This document shows, in pieces, positions 1 through 7,012 of a stretch of 11,934 nt of DNA. A program made the translations under genes and the position numbers. A model generated the notes under the pieces. That model worked only from the letters and a program-made list of their open reading frames with translations. It had not been told where the DNA came from and made no database searches. The first letter of the stretch is position 1; each line of letters begins with the position of its first letter. This DNA comes from Chloroflexota bacterium (lineage in GTDB: Bacteria; Chloroflexota; UBA6077; CF-72): positions 1 through 11,934 of the forward strand of contig JAFAPL010000138.1 in assembly GCA_019247135.1 (NCBI GenBank), given 5' to 3'.

Positions 1-231
1 GCACATATCGACGGCAACGGACGACTGGAAGGCGCGGATGTCGATGCATCGTCGCCGTTCGTAAGCAACGACACGACGTTGCGCGATGCGCTCTCGCTGT
101 TGCTGGCGTCGGCCGTCCAGACGGCAGTGGTGGTCGACGAGCGCGGACAGTTCGGCGGCGTGGTGACCCTCGACACCATCGGCCAGGCGTTCCGCGCAGA
201 GCCGTCGAGTGAGCCTGCTGGAGTGGCGTGA
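1..231 (+). CDS. Osmoprotectant ABC transporter ATP-binding protein, C-terminal CBS-domain end (partial, 5' cut by window)
   Basis: The open frame runs from base 1 to a TGA at 229-231 and gives about 76 residues. The visible part looks like the second half of a CBS domain: a short segment reading LEGADVDASSPFVSNDTTL, a helix DALSLLLASAVQTA, then the strand VVVDERGQFGGVVTLDTIG. In OpuCA/ProV-type ATPases of glycine betaine and choline importers, tandem CBS domains follow the nucleotide-binding domain and sense ionic strength or nucleotides. The nucleotide-binding domain itself lies outside the window, so this assignment rests on the CBS-like sequence plus the two permeases and the binding protein that follow. 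The stop overlaps the GTG start of the next gene (GTGA at 228-231), which points to translational coupling in one operon. A different CBS protein is possible but unlikely in this context. Confidence 0.72.
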   Translation, partial: AHIDGNGRLEGADVDASSPFVSNDTTLRDALSLLLASAVQTAVVVDERGQFGGVVTLDTIGQAFRAEPSSEPAGVA

Positions 232-881
232 GAGCCGGCGAACCACTCATCCTGTGGGACTGGACGTTCAACCACCTGCCCGACATCTGGCAGCGTGTGG
301 TCGAGCATCTCGAGCTCACCGGGATCGCGATCGGTCTCGGCTTCGTCCTTGCCTTCGTGCTCAGCCTCGCGATCCGGCAACTGCCGATTCTGTACTCCCC
401 GATCACGTGGGTGGCGGGGGTGCTGTACACGATTCCGAGCCTGGCTCTGTTCGCTTTCTTGATTCCGTTCACCGGACTCACGACGCTGACGGCTGAGATC
501 GGACTCGTCAGCTACACGCTGCTGATTCTGGTTCGAAACATCGTGGGCGGCTTGCGCGCGGTCCCGCCCGACGTGCGCGAATCCGCGACTGGCATGGGCT
601 ACTCGCGGTGGCAGATGTTCTGGCGCATCGAGCTGCCGCTGGCCATGATCGTGATCATCGCCGGCGTGCGCGTGGCGCTCGTAACCACTATTGGCCTGGT
701 GACAGTAACGGGCGTCATCGGCCAGGGCGGCCTTGGCTATCTCATCTGGATGGGCATTCAGCAGTTCTTCGCCACGCCGCTGATCATCGGCGCTGTCCTA
801 TCGATCGTCCTGGCGGTCGTGCTGGATGGCGTTCTTGTACTGATCCAGCGCCAGGTCACGCCCTGGACGCGGCCGGCATGA
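228..881 (+). CDS. Osmoprotectant (glycine betaine/choline-type) ABC transporter permease 1
   Basis: This 217-residue inner-membrane permease starts at GTG 228, overlapping the ATPase stop by four bases. It is strongly hydrophobic, with segments such as LTGIAIGLGFVLAFVLSLAI, VAGVLYTIPSLALFAFLIPF and IIGAVLSIVLAVVLDGVLVL, consistent with five or six membrane helices. The cytoplasmic EAA coupling loop that docks on the ATPase is seen near residues 118-137: ESATGMGYSRWQMFWRIELP, with the conserved G and terminal P. The GVIGQGGLGYLIW segment near the C-terminus is typical of the OpuCB/OpuCD/ProW-like family. Its length fits the short OpuC-type permeases of about 210-230 residues. It would form a heterodimeric pore with the next gene, with which it overlaps by ATGA. 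The exact substrate (betaine, choline, carnitine or another quaternary amine) cannot be told from sequence. Confidence 0.93.
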   Translation: MRAGEPLILWDWTFNHLPDIWQRVVEHLELTGIAIGLGFVLAFVLSLAIRQLPILYSPITWVAGVLYTIPSLALFAFLIPFTGLTTLTAEIGLVSYTLLILVRNIVGGLRAVPPDVRESATGMGYSRWQMFWRIELPLAMIVIIAGVRVALVTTIGLVTVTGVIGQGGLGYLIWMGIQQFFATPLIIGAVLSIVLAVVLDGVLVLIQRQVTPWTRPA

Positions 882-1597
882 ACTTCCTGTTCTCGGTCGT
901 GGCGTGGTTCGGCGACCCGGCGCACTGGTCCGGCTCGGACGGGATCCCGAACCGGATCGCGGAGCACCTGTTGCTTTCGGGGCTGACCACGATCGCGGCC
1001 GTGCTGATCGCGTTGCCAATCGGCATCTGGTTCGGGCACGCCGGCCGGGGCGGGTTCCTCGCCATCAATATCGCGAATCTTGGCCGCGCGCTGCCCTCGC
1101 TGGCGCTCCTGGCGCTCATGCTGCCGGTTGCGCTGAATCTGAGGCTGGGACTCGGCTTCTGGCCGACGTTTCTGGCGCTCGTGCCGCTCGGAATCCCGCC
1201 GATCCTGACCAATAGCTACGTGGCCGTGCGCGAGGTCGACCGCGACATCGTCGAGGCCGCGCGCGGCATGGGATTGCGTGATATCCAGGTGCTGCGGGAC
1301 GTGGAGCTGCCGATCGGTGCACCACTGATCATCGCGGGCATTCGCAACGCCGCGGTCGCGATCGTGGCGACAGCCACCCTGGGTGCGCTCGTGGCCGGCG
1401 GTGGACTGGGGCGCTATATCGTCGATGGACTCGCGCGACAGGAGTACCCCCGACTCTTCGCCGGGGCGGTCCTCGTCGCGGCGCTGTCGATCGCCGTCGA
1501 GGTCGCCTTCGGCGCGATCGAGCGACTGTCGGTATCGGCTGGCCTGCGCGGGGTGCGCGAAACACCGCAGACGGCATTGCAGGAGCGTCCGCGGTAG
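878..1597 (+). CDS. Osmoprotectant ABC transporter permease 2
   Basis: This 239-residue permease starts at ATG 878, inside an ATGA overlap with the previous stop; the same open frame extends further upstream, but only as a shadow of permease 1. Hydrophobic segments include LLLSGLTTIAAVLIALPIGI, ALPSLALLALMLPVAL and LFAGAVLVAALSIAVEVAFG. The EAA loop is at about residues 126-145, EAARGMGLRDIQVLRDVELP, a cleaner match to the consensus than in permease 1. The ATLGALVAGGGLGRYIVDGL stretch is a family hallmark. It is paralogous to permease 1, and having two different permeases is typical of OpuC-like systems. The C-terminus (about 20 residues after ERLSVSAG) is polar and arginine-rich. The gene is followed by a 208-bp gap before the binding-protein gene. 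Confidence 0.93.
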   Translation: MNFLFSVVAWFGDPAHWSGSDGIPNRIAEHLLLSGLTTIAAVLIALPIGIWFGHAGRGGFLAINIANLGRALPSLALLALMLPVALNLRLGLGFWPTFLALVPLGIPPILTNSYVAVREVDRDIVEAARGMGLRDIQVLRDVELPIGAPLIIAGIRNAAVAIVATATLGALVAGGGLGRYIVDGLARQEYPRLFAGAVLVAALSIAVEVAFGAIERLSVSAGLRGVRETPQTALQERPR

Positions 1598-1805
1598 CCC
1601 GCCGAGCATGCAGGCTTCGGCGCCGCAGGCTGTGCGGTGAGGCTAAAGGCGGCGACACGAGTGGCGCTTGCAATCTGAGGCGGCTTCTGCTTCAGTGAAA
1701 AGAGCGCTCGCTGAGTTTCCTCAACTCAACTCAACTCATTCTCGACTCAGCCGATCGCACTGACCCCGCACGGCTCTACGGGAGCCGCGAAAGGAGCCTG
1801 ACCCA
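1598..1805 (+). promoter_or_regulatory. Intergenic leader before the binding-protein gene, with pentamer repeat, small dyads and a strong RBS
   Basis: The 208-bp gap separates the permeases from their substrate-binding partner. It contains three exact TCAAC pentamers followed by TCATT at 1721-1740. The pentamers are flanked by the inverted pair CTGAGT (1711-1716) and ACTCAG (1745-1750), and TGAGTT at 1712-1717 can pair with any of the three AACTCA registers. A separate palindrome GAGCGCTC lies at 1702-1709. An AAGGAG ribosome-binding site at 1791-1796 sits 9 nt before the ATG at 1806 and fixes that start. I see no convincing -35/-10 pair. The gap may carry a separate promoter or a processing site that sets the higher level usually needed for binding proteins; that is inference. 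Confidence 0.45.
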
Positions 1806-2933
1806 ATGCGGAGTTTCCGCTTGCCTGCGGCCGGGGCGTTGGCACTGACGCTCTTCGTGAGCGCATGCGCCTCGGGTGGTGCGCCAAGCCCAACGACGGC
1901 ACCGGCCGCCGCGACGACGGCGCCCGCCAAGCCTGCCGCCGCCTCTCCCGCCGCCGCATCGTCCTCGCCTTCGCCCGCCGCCAGCCCCAGCCCCGCGGCA
2001 GGAGCCGCCGCGAGTCCGAAACCGGCGGCAAGCCCGGCCGCCAGTCCGTCCCTGGCAGCCAGTCCATCGCCTGCCGCCAGCCCGGTCGCCGCGGGTGGAC
2101 CCAAGCCGACCGTCAAAATGGGATCCGCCAACTTCCCCGAGCAGGTGATTCTCGGTGAGCTGTACGCGCAGATCCTCGAGGCCAACGGCTACACGGTCGA
2201 GCGGCACCTGAACCTGGGCTCGCGTGAAGTCGTCGCGCCGGCGCTTCAGTCTGGCCAGATCGATATGTACCCCGAGTACCTGGCCACCGCCGAAGCCTTT
2301 TTCGCCAACAAAGCCGGGTCGCAGAGCAAAGCGACGTCTGACCCGACGGCCACACAGCAAGCGCTCCAGGCGCTGCTCACGCCGCAGAACTTGACGGTGC
2401 TCGATTACGCGCAGGCCATCGACACGAACGGGTTCGTGGTCACCAAACAAACTGCTGACAAGTTCCACCTGGCGAAACTGAGCGATGTCCAGCCCGTTGC
2501 TGGACAGATGATCCTCGGCGGTCCGCCCGAGTGTCCGGAACGGCCTTTCTGTCAGGTCGGCCTGCGGGAGACGTACGGGCTGAACTTCAAGGACTTCAAG
2601 GCGCTCGACCCAGGCGGACCGTTGACCGTCGCGGCGCTCGACAGTGGCGATATCGACATCGGTCTGCTCTTCACCACCGATCCGAACATCACGCTCAAGA
2701 GCTACACGCTGCTCGAAGACGACAAGCACCTGCAACTGGCCGACAACATCGCGCCAGTCATCCGCGATCAGGTCTTGCAACAAGGGTCGGACCTGCGTCA
2801 GCTCGCCAACAGCGTGAGCGCGAAGCTCACGACCTCCGACCTGACGGACATGAACAAGTCCGTCGGGATCGACCACCAGGACGCGAGCGCAGTGGCCAAG
2901 GCGTATCTGCAGAAGCAGGGGCTGCTGCACTAG
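1806..2933 (+). CDS. Osmoprotectant-binding lipoprotein of the ABC importer (OpuCC/ProX-like, OpuAC domain)
   Basis: This 375-residue extracytoplasmic binding protein delivers a quaternary-amine osmolyte to the two permeases. The N-terminus is a lipoprotein signal: MRSF-RL, a hydrophobic core ALALTLF, then lipobox VSAC with the lipidated Cys at residue 21. Residues 22 to about 100 form a low-complexity Ala/Pro/Ser/Thr linker with repeated SPAAS-like units, longer than the usual few residues and probably spanning the wall. The binding domain follows (about 103-375): it opens with MGSANFPEQVILGELYAQIL and contains QIDMYPEY, the family's 'D-YPEY' signature, then GGPPECPERPFC, with two cysteines that may form a disulfide, and SGDIDIGLLFTTDP. 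It closes with a helical tail. The AAGGAG site 9 nt upstream supports the ATG. The ligand is not predictable from these motifs alone. Confidence 0.92.
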   Translation: MRSFRLPAAGALALTLFVSACASGGAPSPTTAPAAATTAPAKPAAASPAAASSSPSPAASPSPAAGAAASPKPAASPAASPSLAASPSPAASPVAAGGPKPTVKMGSANFPEQVILGELYAQILEANGYTVERHLNLGSREVVAPALQSGQIDMYPEYLATAEAFFANKAGSQSKATSDPTATQQALQALLTPQNLTVLDYAQAIDTNGFVVTKQTADKFHLAKLSDVQPVAGQMILGGPPECPERPFCQVGLRETYGLNFKDFKALDPGGPLTVAALDSGDIDIGLLFTTDPNITLKSYTLLEDDKHLQLADNIAPVIRDQVLQQGSDLRQLANSVSAKLTTSDLTDMNKSVGIDHQDASAVAKAYLQKQGLLH

Positions 2934-2955
2934 CGAGCTTTCTGCCGACTAGCGC

Positions 2956-2983
2956 GGGGGGCTGCGCATCGCGCCCGCCCCCC
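2956..2983 (+). terminator. Possible terminator hairpin after the importer operon
   Basis: A six-G run (2956-2961) faces a six-C run (2978-2983) and brackets an inner GCGC/GCGC pair, starting 22 bp after the binding-protein stop. No U tract follows, so it is not a textbook intrinsic terminator, but its position after the last operon gene fits. The remaining gap to 3162 holds a 12-bp perfect palindrome (see separate entry) and nothing else that I recognise. Confidence 0.35.
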
Positions 2984-3078
2984 ACCGTCCCTCGAAGAGT
3001 TAAGCGCCCGTTAAACCCGTTGCGAGTTGGTTGCGCTTTCGGCACCGGAGCATCTGACTAGAAGAACCAGGGCGTATG

Positions 3079-3090
3079 GTGGACGTCCAC
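3079..3090. promoter_or_regulatory. 12-bp perfect palindrome upstream of the secreted repeat protein
   Basis: GTGGACGTCCAC is a perfect dyad located 73 bp before the TTG at 3163. It could be an operator half-site pair for a dimeric regulator, or a chance palindrome in GC-rich DNA. An unused GGGAGG ribosome-binding-like sequence lies at 3108-3113, just downstream. There is no direct evidence of function. Confidence 0.25.
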
Positions 3091-3162
3091 TGCAGGTGAG
3101 CTTGGACGGGAGGCACCCCGGTTGTTCTTCTGCCGTTCGTTAGCCTGACCGCAGGCTTCGTT

Positions 3163-5328
3163 TTGTCGCACACCGACGCGTTCGCCGCCGGAGGCAGCAT
3201 CGCCAACGGTGAGAACGTCACCGGTACGGTGACGGGCGGCCAGATCGACGAGTGGACCTTCACCGCCGCCGCCGGTACGTTTATCGAAGCCTCAGCCAGT
3301 GAGGTCGGCCCGAACACGGCATTCACGCCGCGGATCGACCTCATCGGTCCGAATGGAACGGACCTCGCCGCGAATGGCAACGACATCTTTGCCCACGTGG
3401 CAATCCCCGCACCGGCCACCGGAACTTACACCATCCGGGTCCAGCAGTATTACGTGACTGGGCCCGGCGGGATGTACTCGCTGAATCTGGCGCAATCGGC
3501 CACGCCGTTTGTCGTACCGGCCGGCGACGAAGGTGGGCCAATCGGCAACGGCCAGAACGTGACGGGCGCGCTGGTGCGTGGCGATATGGATCTGTGGTCA
3601 TTCACCGCCGCGAAGGGCACGATGATCGAGGCTTCCGCGAGCGAGGTAGGGACGAACAACACTAATTTCGTACCCCGACTCGACCTGTTCGGCCCGGACG
3701 GGACGGACCTCAGCGCGAACGGCAACGACATCTTTGCGCACGTGGCCCTGAGCGCGCCGGCGGACGGGACCTACTTCCTGCTGGTCCAACAGTACTACCA
3801 GAATGACGTGACCGGCACCTACTCGCTGAATCTGGCGCAATCGGCCACGCCGTTCGTCGTGCCGGCCGGCGACGAGGGTGGGCCAATCGGCAACAACCAG
3901 AACGTGACCGGCGCGGTCTTTCGCGGTGATATGGACCAGTGGTCGTTCTGCGCGTCGAAAGGCCAGACGCTGGAAGTGACGGCCACCGATACCGGCCAGA
4001 ACACCGCTTTTGTGCCGCGCATCGACCTGTTTGGCCCCGACGGAACGGACCTCGCCGCCAACGCCAACGACGTAGCCGCCCAGGTTACCCTCACCGCGCC
4101 CGCCGACGGTACATACACGATCCTCGTGCAGCAGTACTACCAGTCTGACCTGACGGGTAACTATTCGCTTGAAATGGTCGGCGGGAGCGCGTGTGGTCCG
4201 ATATTCAGCGTCTCCTCGCCGATCCGTTTGATCGACACGCGTACGCTCGGCTCCGGGCCGATCGCCGCCGGGACGTCGCGCTGCTTCACGGTCGCTGGCG
4301 CGGCCGGGCTCCCGAGCGACGTCGCCGCGGTCGTCCTCAATGTCACGGCCGTGGGTTACGGCACGGACGGTTGGGTGACCGTCTACCCGGCCGGACAGTC
4401 CGTGCCGCAAACGTCCACGCTGAACTTCGACGTGCACGAGTACGCGATGGCGAATGGCGCCATCATGCGCATCGGAACCGGTGGTCAGGTGTGTGTGAAC
4501 GTCGGAACAGCTGGAAACCTGCCCGGCAGCGCGCAGGTCGTCCTGGATGCGACCGGGTATTTGACTGCCGACGACCTGCAGGTGTTGCCGATGCTGTCCT
4601 CGCCGCAGCGCTTGATCGACACCCGGTCGAGCGGTGGTCCGATCCCGACCGGGACCTCACGCTGCTTTGTCGTGACGAACACGATGGGCATTCCGTCGGA
4701 TGCAGCGGCCATCGTGGTCAACGTCACGGCCGTGAGTTACGGGGTGCAGGGCTGGTTGACGGCGTATCCGAATGGCCAGGCAGTGCCTGCAACTTCGACG
4801 GTGAACTTCGACACGTCGGAATACGCGATCGGCAACGGGGCAATCGTGCGCGTGGGTTCGGGCGGCCAGGTGTGCGTGAACACCGGCACCATCAACGCGG
4901 CGCCGGGTAGCTCGAACGTCATTCTCGACGTCACCGGTTACCTGACGGCGGCCGGGCTGGCGCAGATGCCGATGCTGGCCTCGCCGCAACGCCTGGTCGA
5001 CACGCGCACGACGGGTGGGCCGGTGGCCGCGGGCCAGTCGCGATGCTTCAACGTCGCGGGGGTGGTCGGGGTGCCGTCAACGGCAAGCGCCGTGGTGCTG
5101 AACATGACCGCCGTGGGATACCAGCGGCAAGGCTGGCTGACTGCTTACCCGGGCGGGCAACCGGTACCTGCAACCTCGACGCTGAACTTCGATACGACCG
5201 AGTACGCGATGGCGAATGGCGTGATCGTCGCGATCGGCAGCGGCGGTCAGGTGTGCGTCAACGTCGGCTCGGTGAACGGGGTGGCGGGGCAGTCGCAGAT
5301 CATCATCGACCTGGCGGGGTACATCTAG
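3163..5328 (+). CDS. Secreted repeat protein: three PPC-like domains plus three Cys-paired LIDTR repeats
   Basis: The 721-residue frame (from TTG 3163) has no recognisable catalytic domain. Residues about 17-113, 131-228 and 246-340 are three homologous beta-rich repeats resembling bacterial pre-peptidase C-terminal (PPC) domains: each has QNVTG or ENVTG, a WSF/WTF core, a D-FGPDGTDL strand and a G-TY----QYY ending. Three further repeats of about 125 residues begin at LIDTR (about 356), LIDTR (about 484) and LVDTR (about 610). Each contains SRCF, VVLNVTAV-Y or a close variant, TSTLNFD or TSTVNFD, and QVCVN. This is the 'LLDTR' surface repeat type common in actinobacterial and Chloroflexota exported proteins. 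The two cysteines per repeat suggest a disulfide. The in-frame sequence upstream of 3163 encodes a hydrophobic stretch and an Ala-x-Ala cleavage site (LPFVSLTAGFVL...AFA), so the true start lies further 5' and the listed start is a minimum. Likely surface or adhesion role (inference). Confidence 0.85.
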   Translation: MSHTDAFAAGGSIANGENVTGTVTGGQIDEWTFTAAAGTFIEASASEVGPNTAFTPRIDLIGPNGTDLAANGNDIFAHVAIPAPATGTYTIRVQQYYVTGPGGMYSLNLAQSATPFVVPAGDEGGPIGNGQNVTGALVRGDMDLWSFTAAKGTMIEASASEVGTNNTNFVPRLDLFGPDGTDLSANGNDIFAHVALSAPADGTYFLLVQQYYQNDVTGTYSLNLAQSATPFVVPAGDEGGPIGNNQNVTGAVFRGDMDQWSFCASKGQTLEVTATDTGQNTAFVPRIDLFGPDGTDLAANANDVAAQVTLTAPADGTYTILVQQYYQSDLTGNYSLEMVGGSACGPIFSVSSPIRLIDTRTLGSGPIAAGTSRCFTVAGAAGLPSDVAAVVLNVTAVGYGTDGWVTVYPAGQSVPQTSTLNFDVHEYAMANGAIMRIGTGGQVCVNVGTAGNLPGSAQVVLDATGYLTADDLQVLPMLSSPQRLIDTRSSGGPIPTGTSRCFVVTNTMGIPSDAAAIVVNVTAVSYGVQGWLTAYPNGQAVPATSTVNFDTSEYAIGNGAIVRVGSGGQVCVNTGTINAAPGSSNVILDVTGYLTAAGLAQMPMLASPQRLVDTRTTGGPVAAGQSRCFNVAGVVGVPSTASAVVLNMTAVGYQRQGWLTAYPGGQPVPATSTLNFDTTEYAMANGVIVAIGSGGQVCVNVGSVNGVAGQSQIIIDLAGYI

Positions 5329-5444
5329 CTCAATCAACCACTTGCTCGAGGGCGGCTACGGGCGTGTTAATCGAACCGTGGCCGCGGAGCGCCAACCTCC
5401 CAGGATGCGAGGCGCGGCTCCACCTGCGATAGGCTGAGTGAGTT

Positions 5445-6842
5445 ATGACGATGGTGTCGATCGCGGCGCCCGCCCGCACGGCGGCGGGTGAGCTGGCCAC
5501 ATTCTGCGGCTCGTTGCGCTGGGCTGAGCTCGATGAAGCCGTCCGACAACGCACTCGCGAGCTGCTGCTGGATCTACTCGGCGTAACGCTCGGCGGCAGC
5601 CGCGTGGAGTCGTCATCTGGGCCACGGGAGCTTGCTCAGGGCGCAGGCGACGGCCAGGCCACCCTGATCGGCACGCGCCAGACGTCGTCCGCGGACTGGG
5701 CGGCGCTGGCGAACGGAACAGCCGCGCACGCGCTCGAACTGGACGACGTGACCACGGAGTCTTCGCTGCATCCCGGCGTGGCCATCATTCCCGCCGCGCT
5801 CGGGCTGGCGGAAGAGCTCGACGCATCGCCCGCGGCCATGCTCGAAGCGATTGTCGCCGGGTACGAAGTCACGATGCGCGTCGGAAACGCGCTCAATCCG
5901 GCGTCTGCGTATGCACGCGGGTTTCATCCGACCGGCGTGGCTGGAGCGTTCGGTGCGGCGATGGCCGCCGGACGACTGCTCGACCTGGACGACGAACGCC
6001 TGACACATGCACTGGGCATTGCCGGCACCCTCGCGTCGGGCTCGCTCGAGTACCTCTCGAACGGCGCGTGGACCAAGCGTTTGAACGCGGGTTGGGCGGC
6101 CCACGCGGGCATCGTCGCGGCACGCCTGGCTGGCGCCGGCTTCACCGGGCCGTCAACCGTCTTCGAGGGCCGCCTCGGGGCATTGCACGCGTACACCGAC
6201 GAACCCTACGTGGAGCGGCTCGTGGAGGACCTCGGGCGGCCACTGCAGGTCATGCGAGTGTCGATCAAGCCGTATGCGTGCTGTCGGTACAACCATGGCC
6301 TGATCGATTGCATGCTGTCGCTGCGTGGGTCTTTTGGACTAGACGACGTCGAACGCATTCGGCTAGGTGTACTGAGCGGGGGTGCGCTGCTCGTTGCCGA
6401 CCCGATCGAACAGAAGCGCGCGCCAGCGAACGTGGTCGACGCGCAGTTCAGCGCACCGTATGCGTCGGCCGTGGCGCTGGTGTACGGCTCGGGCAGTCTG
6501 GAGTCGTACTCCACCGAAAAGGTGGCTGATCCGCGGGTGCGCAGGCTCATGAGTGTGACGGACTGCTATCGCGACGCCTCGCTCGACGCGGTCTATCCGC
6601 GCCAGTGGCCCGCGGCGGCCGAAGTGGTGCTACGCGATGGCCGACGCTTTTCGACGCGCGTGGAGTACGCGCTGGGCGAACCCGAGAACCCCGTGCCGCT
6701 CGACGCGCTGATGTCGAAATTCATCAGCCTCGCCGGCAGAGACGACGCCGAAGCGCTGGCGGATCGCATTCTGCACGTGGACGCCGACCCAAGCGTTCGC
6801 GCTCTTGGCACGGCTTTGCGGTCTGGCGGCGGCAGCACGTAA
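5445..6842 (+). CDS. MmgE/PrpD family protein
   Basis: This 465-residue cytoplasmic protein belongs to the MmgE/PrpD superfamily, which includes 2-methylcitrate dehydratase and cis-aconitate decarboxylase. Family landmarks seen in order are: an N-terminal helical segment with RELLLDLLGVTLGG (about 40-53); the ALANGTAAHALELDDV region, with the acidic/His loop and LHPGVAIIPAAL after it; the GFHPTGVAGAFGAAMAAGRL block; then TKRLNAGWAAHAGI followed by GFTGPSTVFEG; and IKPYACCRYNHGLID, corresponding to the family's KPYPxCRxxH motif. Its length matches the usual 450-500. Two start codons lie two codons apart (ATG 5445 and ATG 5451) with no strong RBS. No propionate, itaconate or citrate-pathway genes flank it, so the substrate cannot be assigned. 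Gaps on both sides suggest it is monocistronic. Confidence 0.93.
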   Translation: MTMVSIAAPARTAAGELATFCGSLRWAELDEAVRQRTRELLLDLLGVTLGGSRVESSSGPRELAQGAGDGQATLIGTRQTSSADWAALANGTAAHALELDDVTTESSLHPGVAIIPAALGLAEELDASPAAMLEAIVAGYEVTMRVGNALNPASAYARGFHPTGVAGAFGAAMAAGRLLDLDDERLTHALGIAGTLASGSLEYLSNGAWTKRLNAGWAAHAGIVAARLAGAGFTGPSTVFEGRLGALHAYTDEPYVERLVEDLGRPLQVMRVSIKPYACCRYNHGLIDCMLSLRGSFGLDDVERIRLGVLSGGALLVADPIEQKRAPANVVDAQFSAPYASAVALVYGSGSLESYSTEKVADPRVRRLMSVTDCYRDASLDAVYPRQWPAAAEVVLRDGRRFSTRVEYALGEPENPVPLDALMSKFISLAGRDDAEALADRILHVDADPSVRALGTALRSGGGST

Positions 6843-6849
6843 CCCGGGG

Positions 6850-6912
6850 GTCGCCGCGAGAAGGAGCGCTTGCGCAGCAAGCGGCGACTGGCGGCGGGGG
6901 GCGGAGCCCCCC
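6850..6912. terminator. GC-rich hairpins in the convergent gap, after the MmgE/PrpD gene
   Basis: Just past the stop at 6842, GTCGCCGC (6850-6857) can pair with GCGGCGAC (6881-6888). A competing inner hairpin pairs CGCTTGC (6867-6873) with GCAAGCG (6877-6883). A third hairpin pairs GGGGGGC (6896-6902) with GCCCCCC (6906-6912) around a GGA loop. None has a U run. They sit where transcription from the plus strand should end before the convergent sigma-factor gene, so a terminator role is plausible but inferred. Confidence 0.45.
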
Positions 6913-6927
6913 GATGATGCGAAGCAT

Positions 6928-7000
6928 GCCAGCGGATCATGATCCGCTGGCCACGGTGGCGCATGCGCCACCGTGAGGAGCCCGCTCATGAGCGGGCTCC
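6928..7000. repeat. Three tandem 24-bp perfect palindromes, each centred on CATG
   Basis: Three back-to-back perfect dyads of 12+12 bp occupy 6928-6951, 6952-6975 and 6977-7000. Their half-site sequences differ, but all have CATG at the exact centre. A weaker ATGC-GAA-GCAT hairpin (6917-6927) precedes them. The last one ends 12 bp from the stop of the minus-strand sigma gene (7013-7015). Each would form an 8 to 10-bp hairpin with a short CATG loop in RNA of either strand, so the set may act as a bidirectional transcription or RNA 3'-end element. The shared design despite different arms argues against simple duplication. Confidence 0.7.
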
Positions 7001-7012
7001 CACATAGTTAGA

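Noticed and set aside
758..1609. 283-residue minus-strand open frame across both permeases
   Set aside because: It has Arg/Asp/Gln-rich composition typical of antisense to hydrophobic GC-rich genes and no recognisable domain.
1776..2930. 384-residue minus-strand open frame antisense to the binding protein
   Set aside because: It is a GC-rich shadow with a low-complexity Gly/Arg tail mirroring the Ala/Pro linker. The plus-strand gene has an RBS, a lipobox and a family match.
3598..4437. 279-residue minus-strand open frame inside the repeat-protein gene
   Set aside because: It is a shadow of the plus-strand PPC-like and LIDTR repeats; its own repeats mirror theirs and no known domain is seen.
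5329..5444. 116-bp gap before the MmgE/PrpD gene examined for promoter or terminator
   Set aside because: I see no clear -35/-10 pair, hairpin with U tract, or strong RBS.
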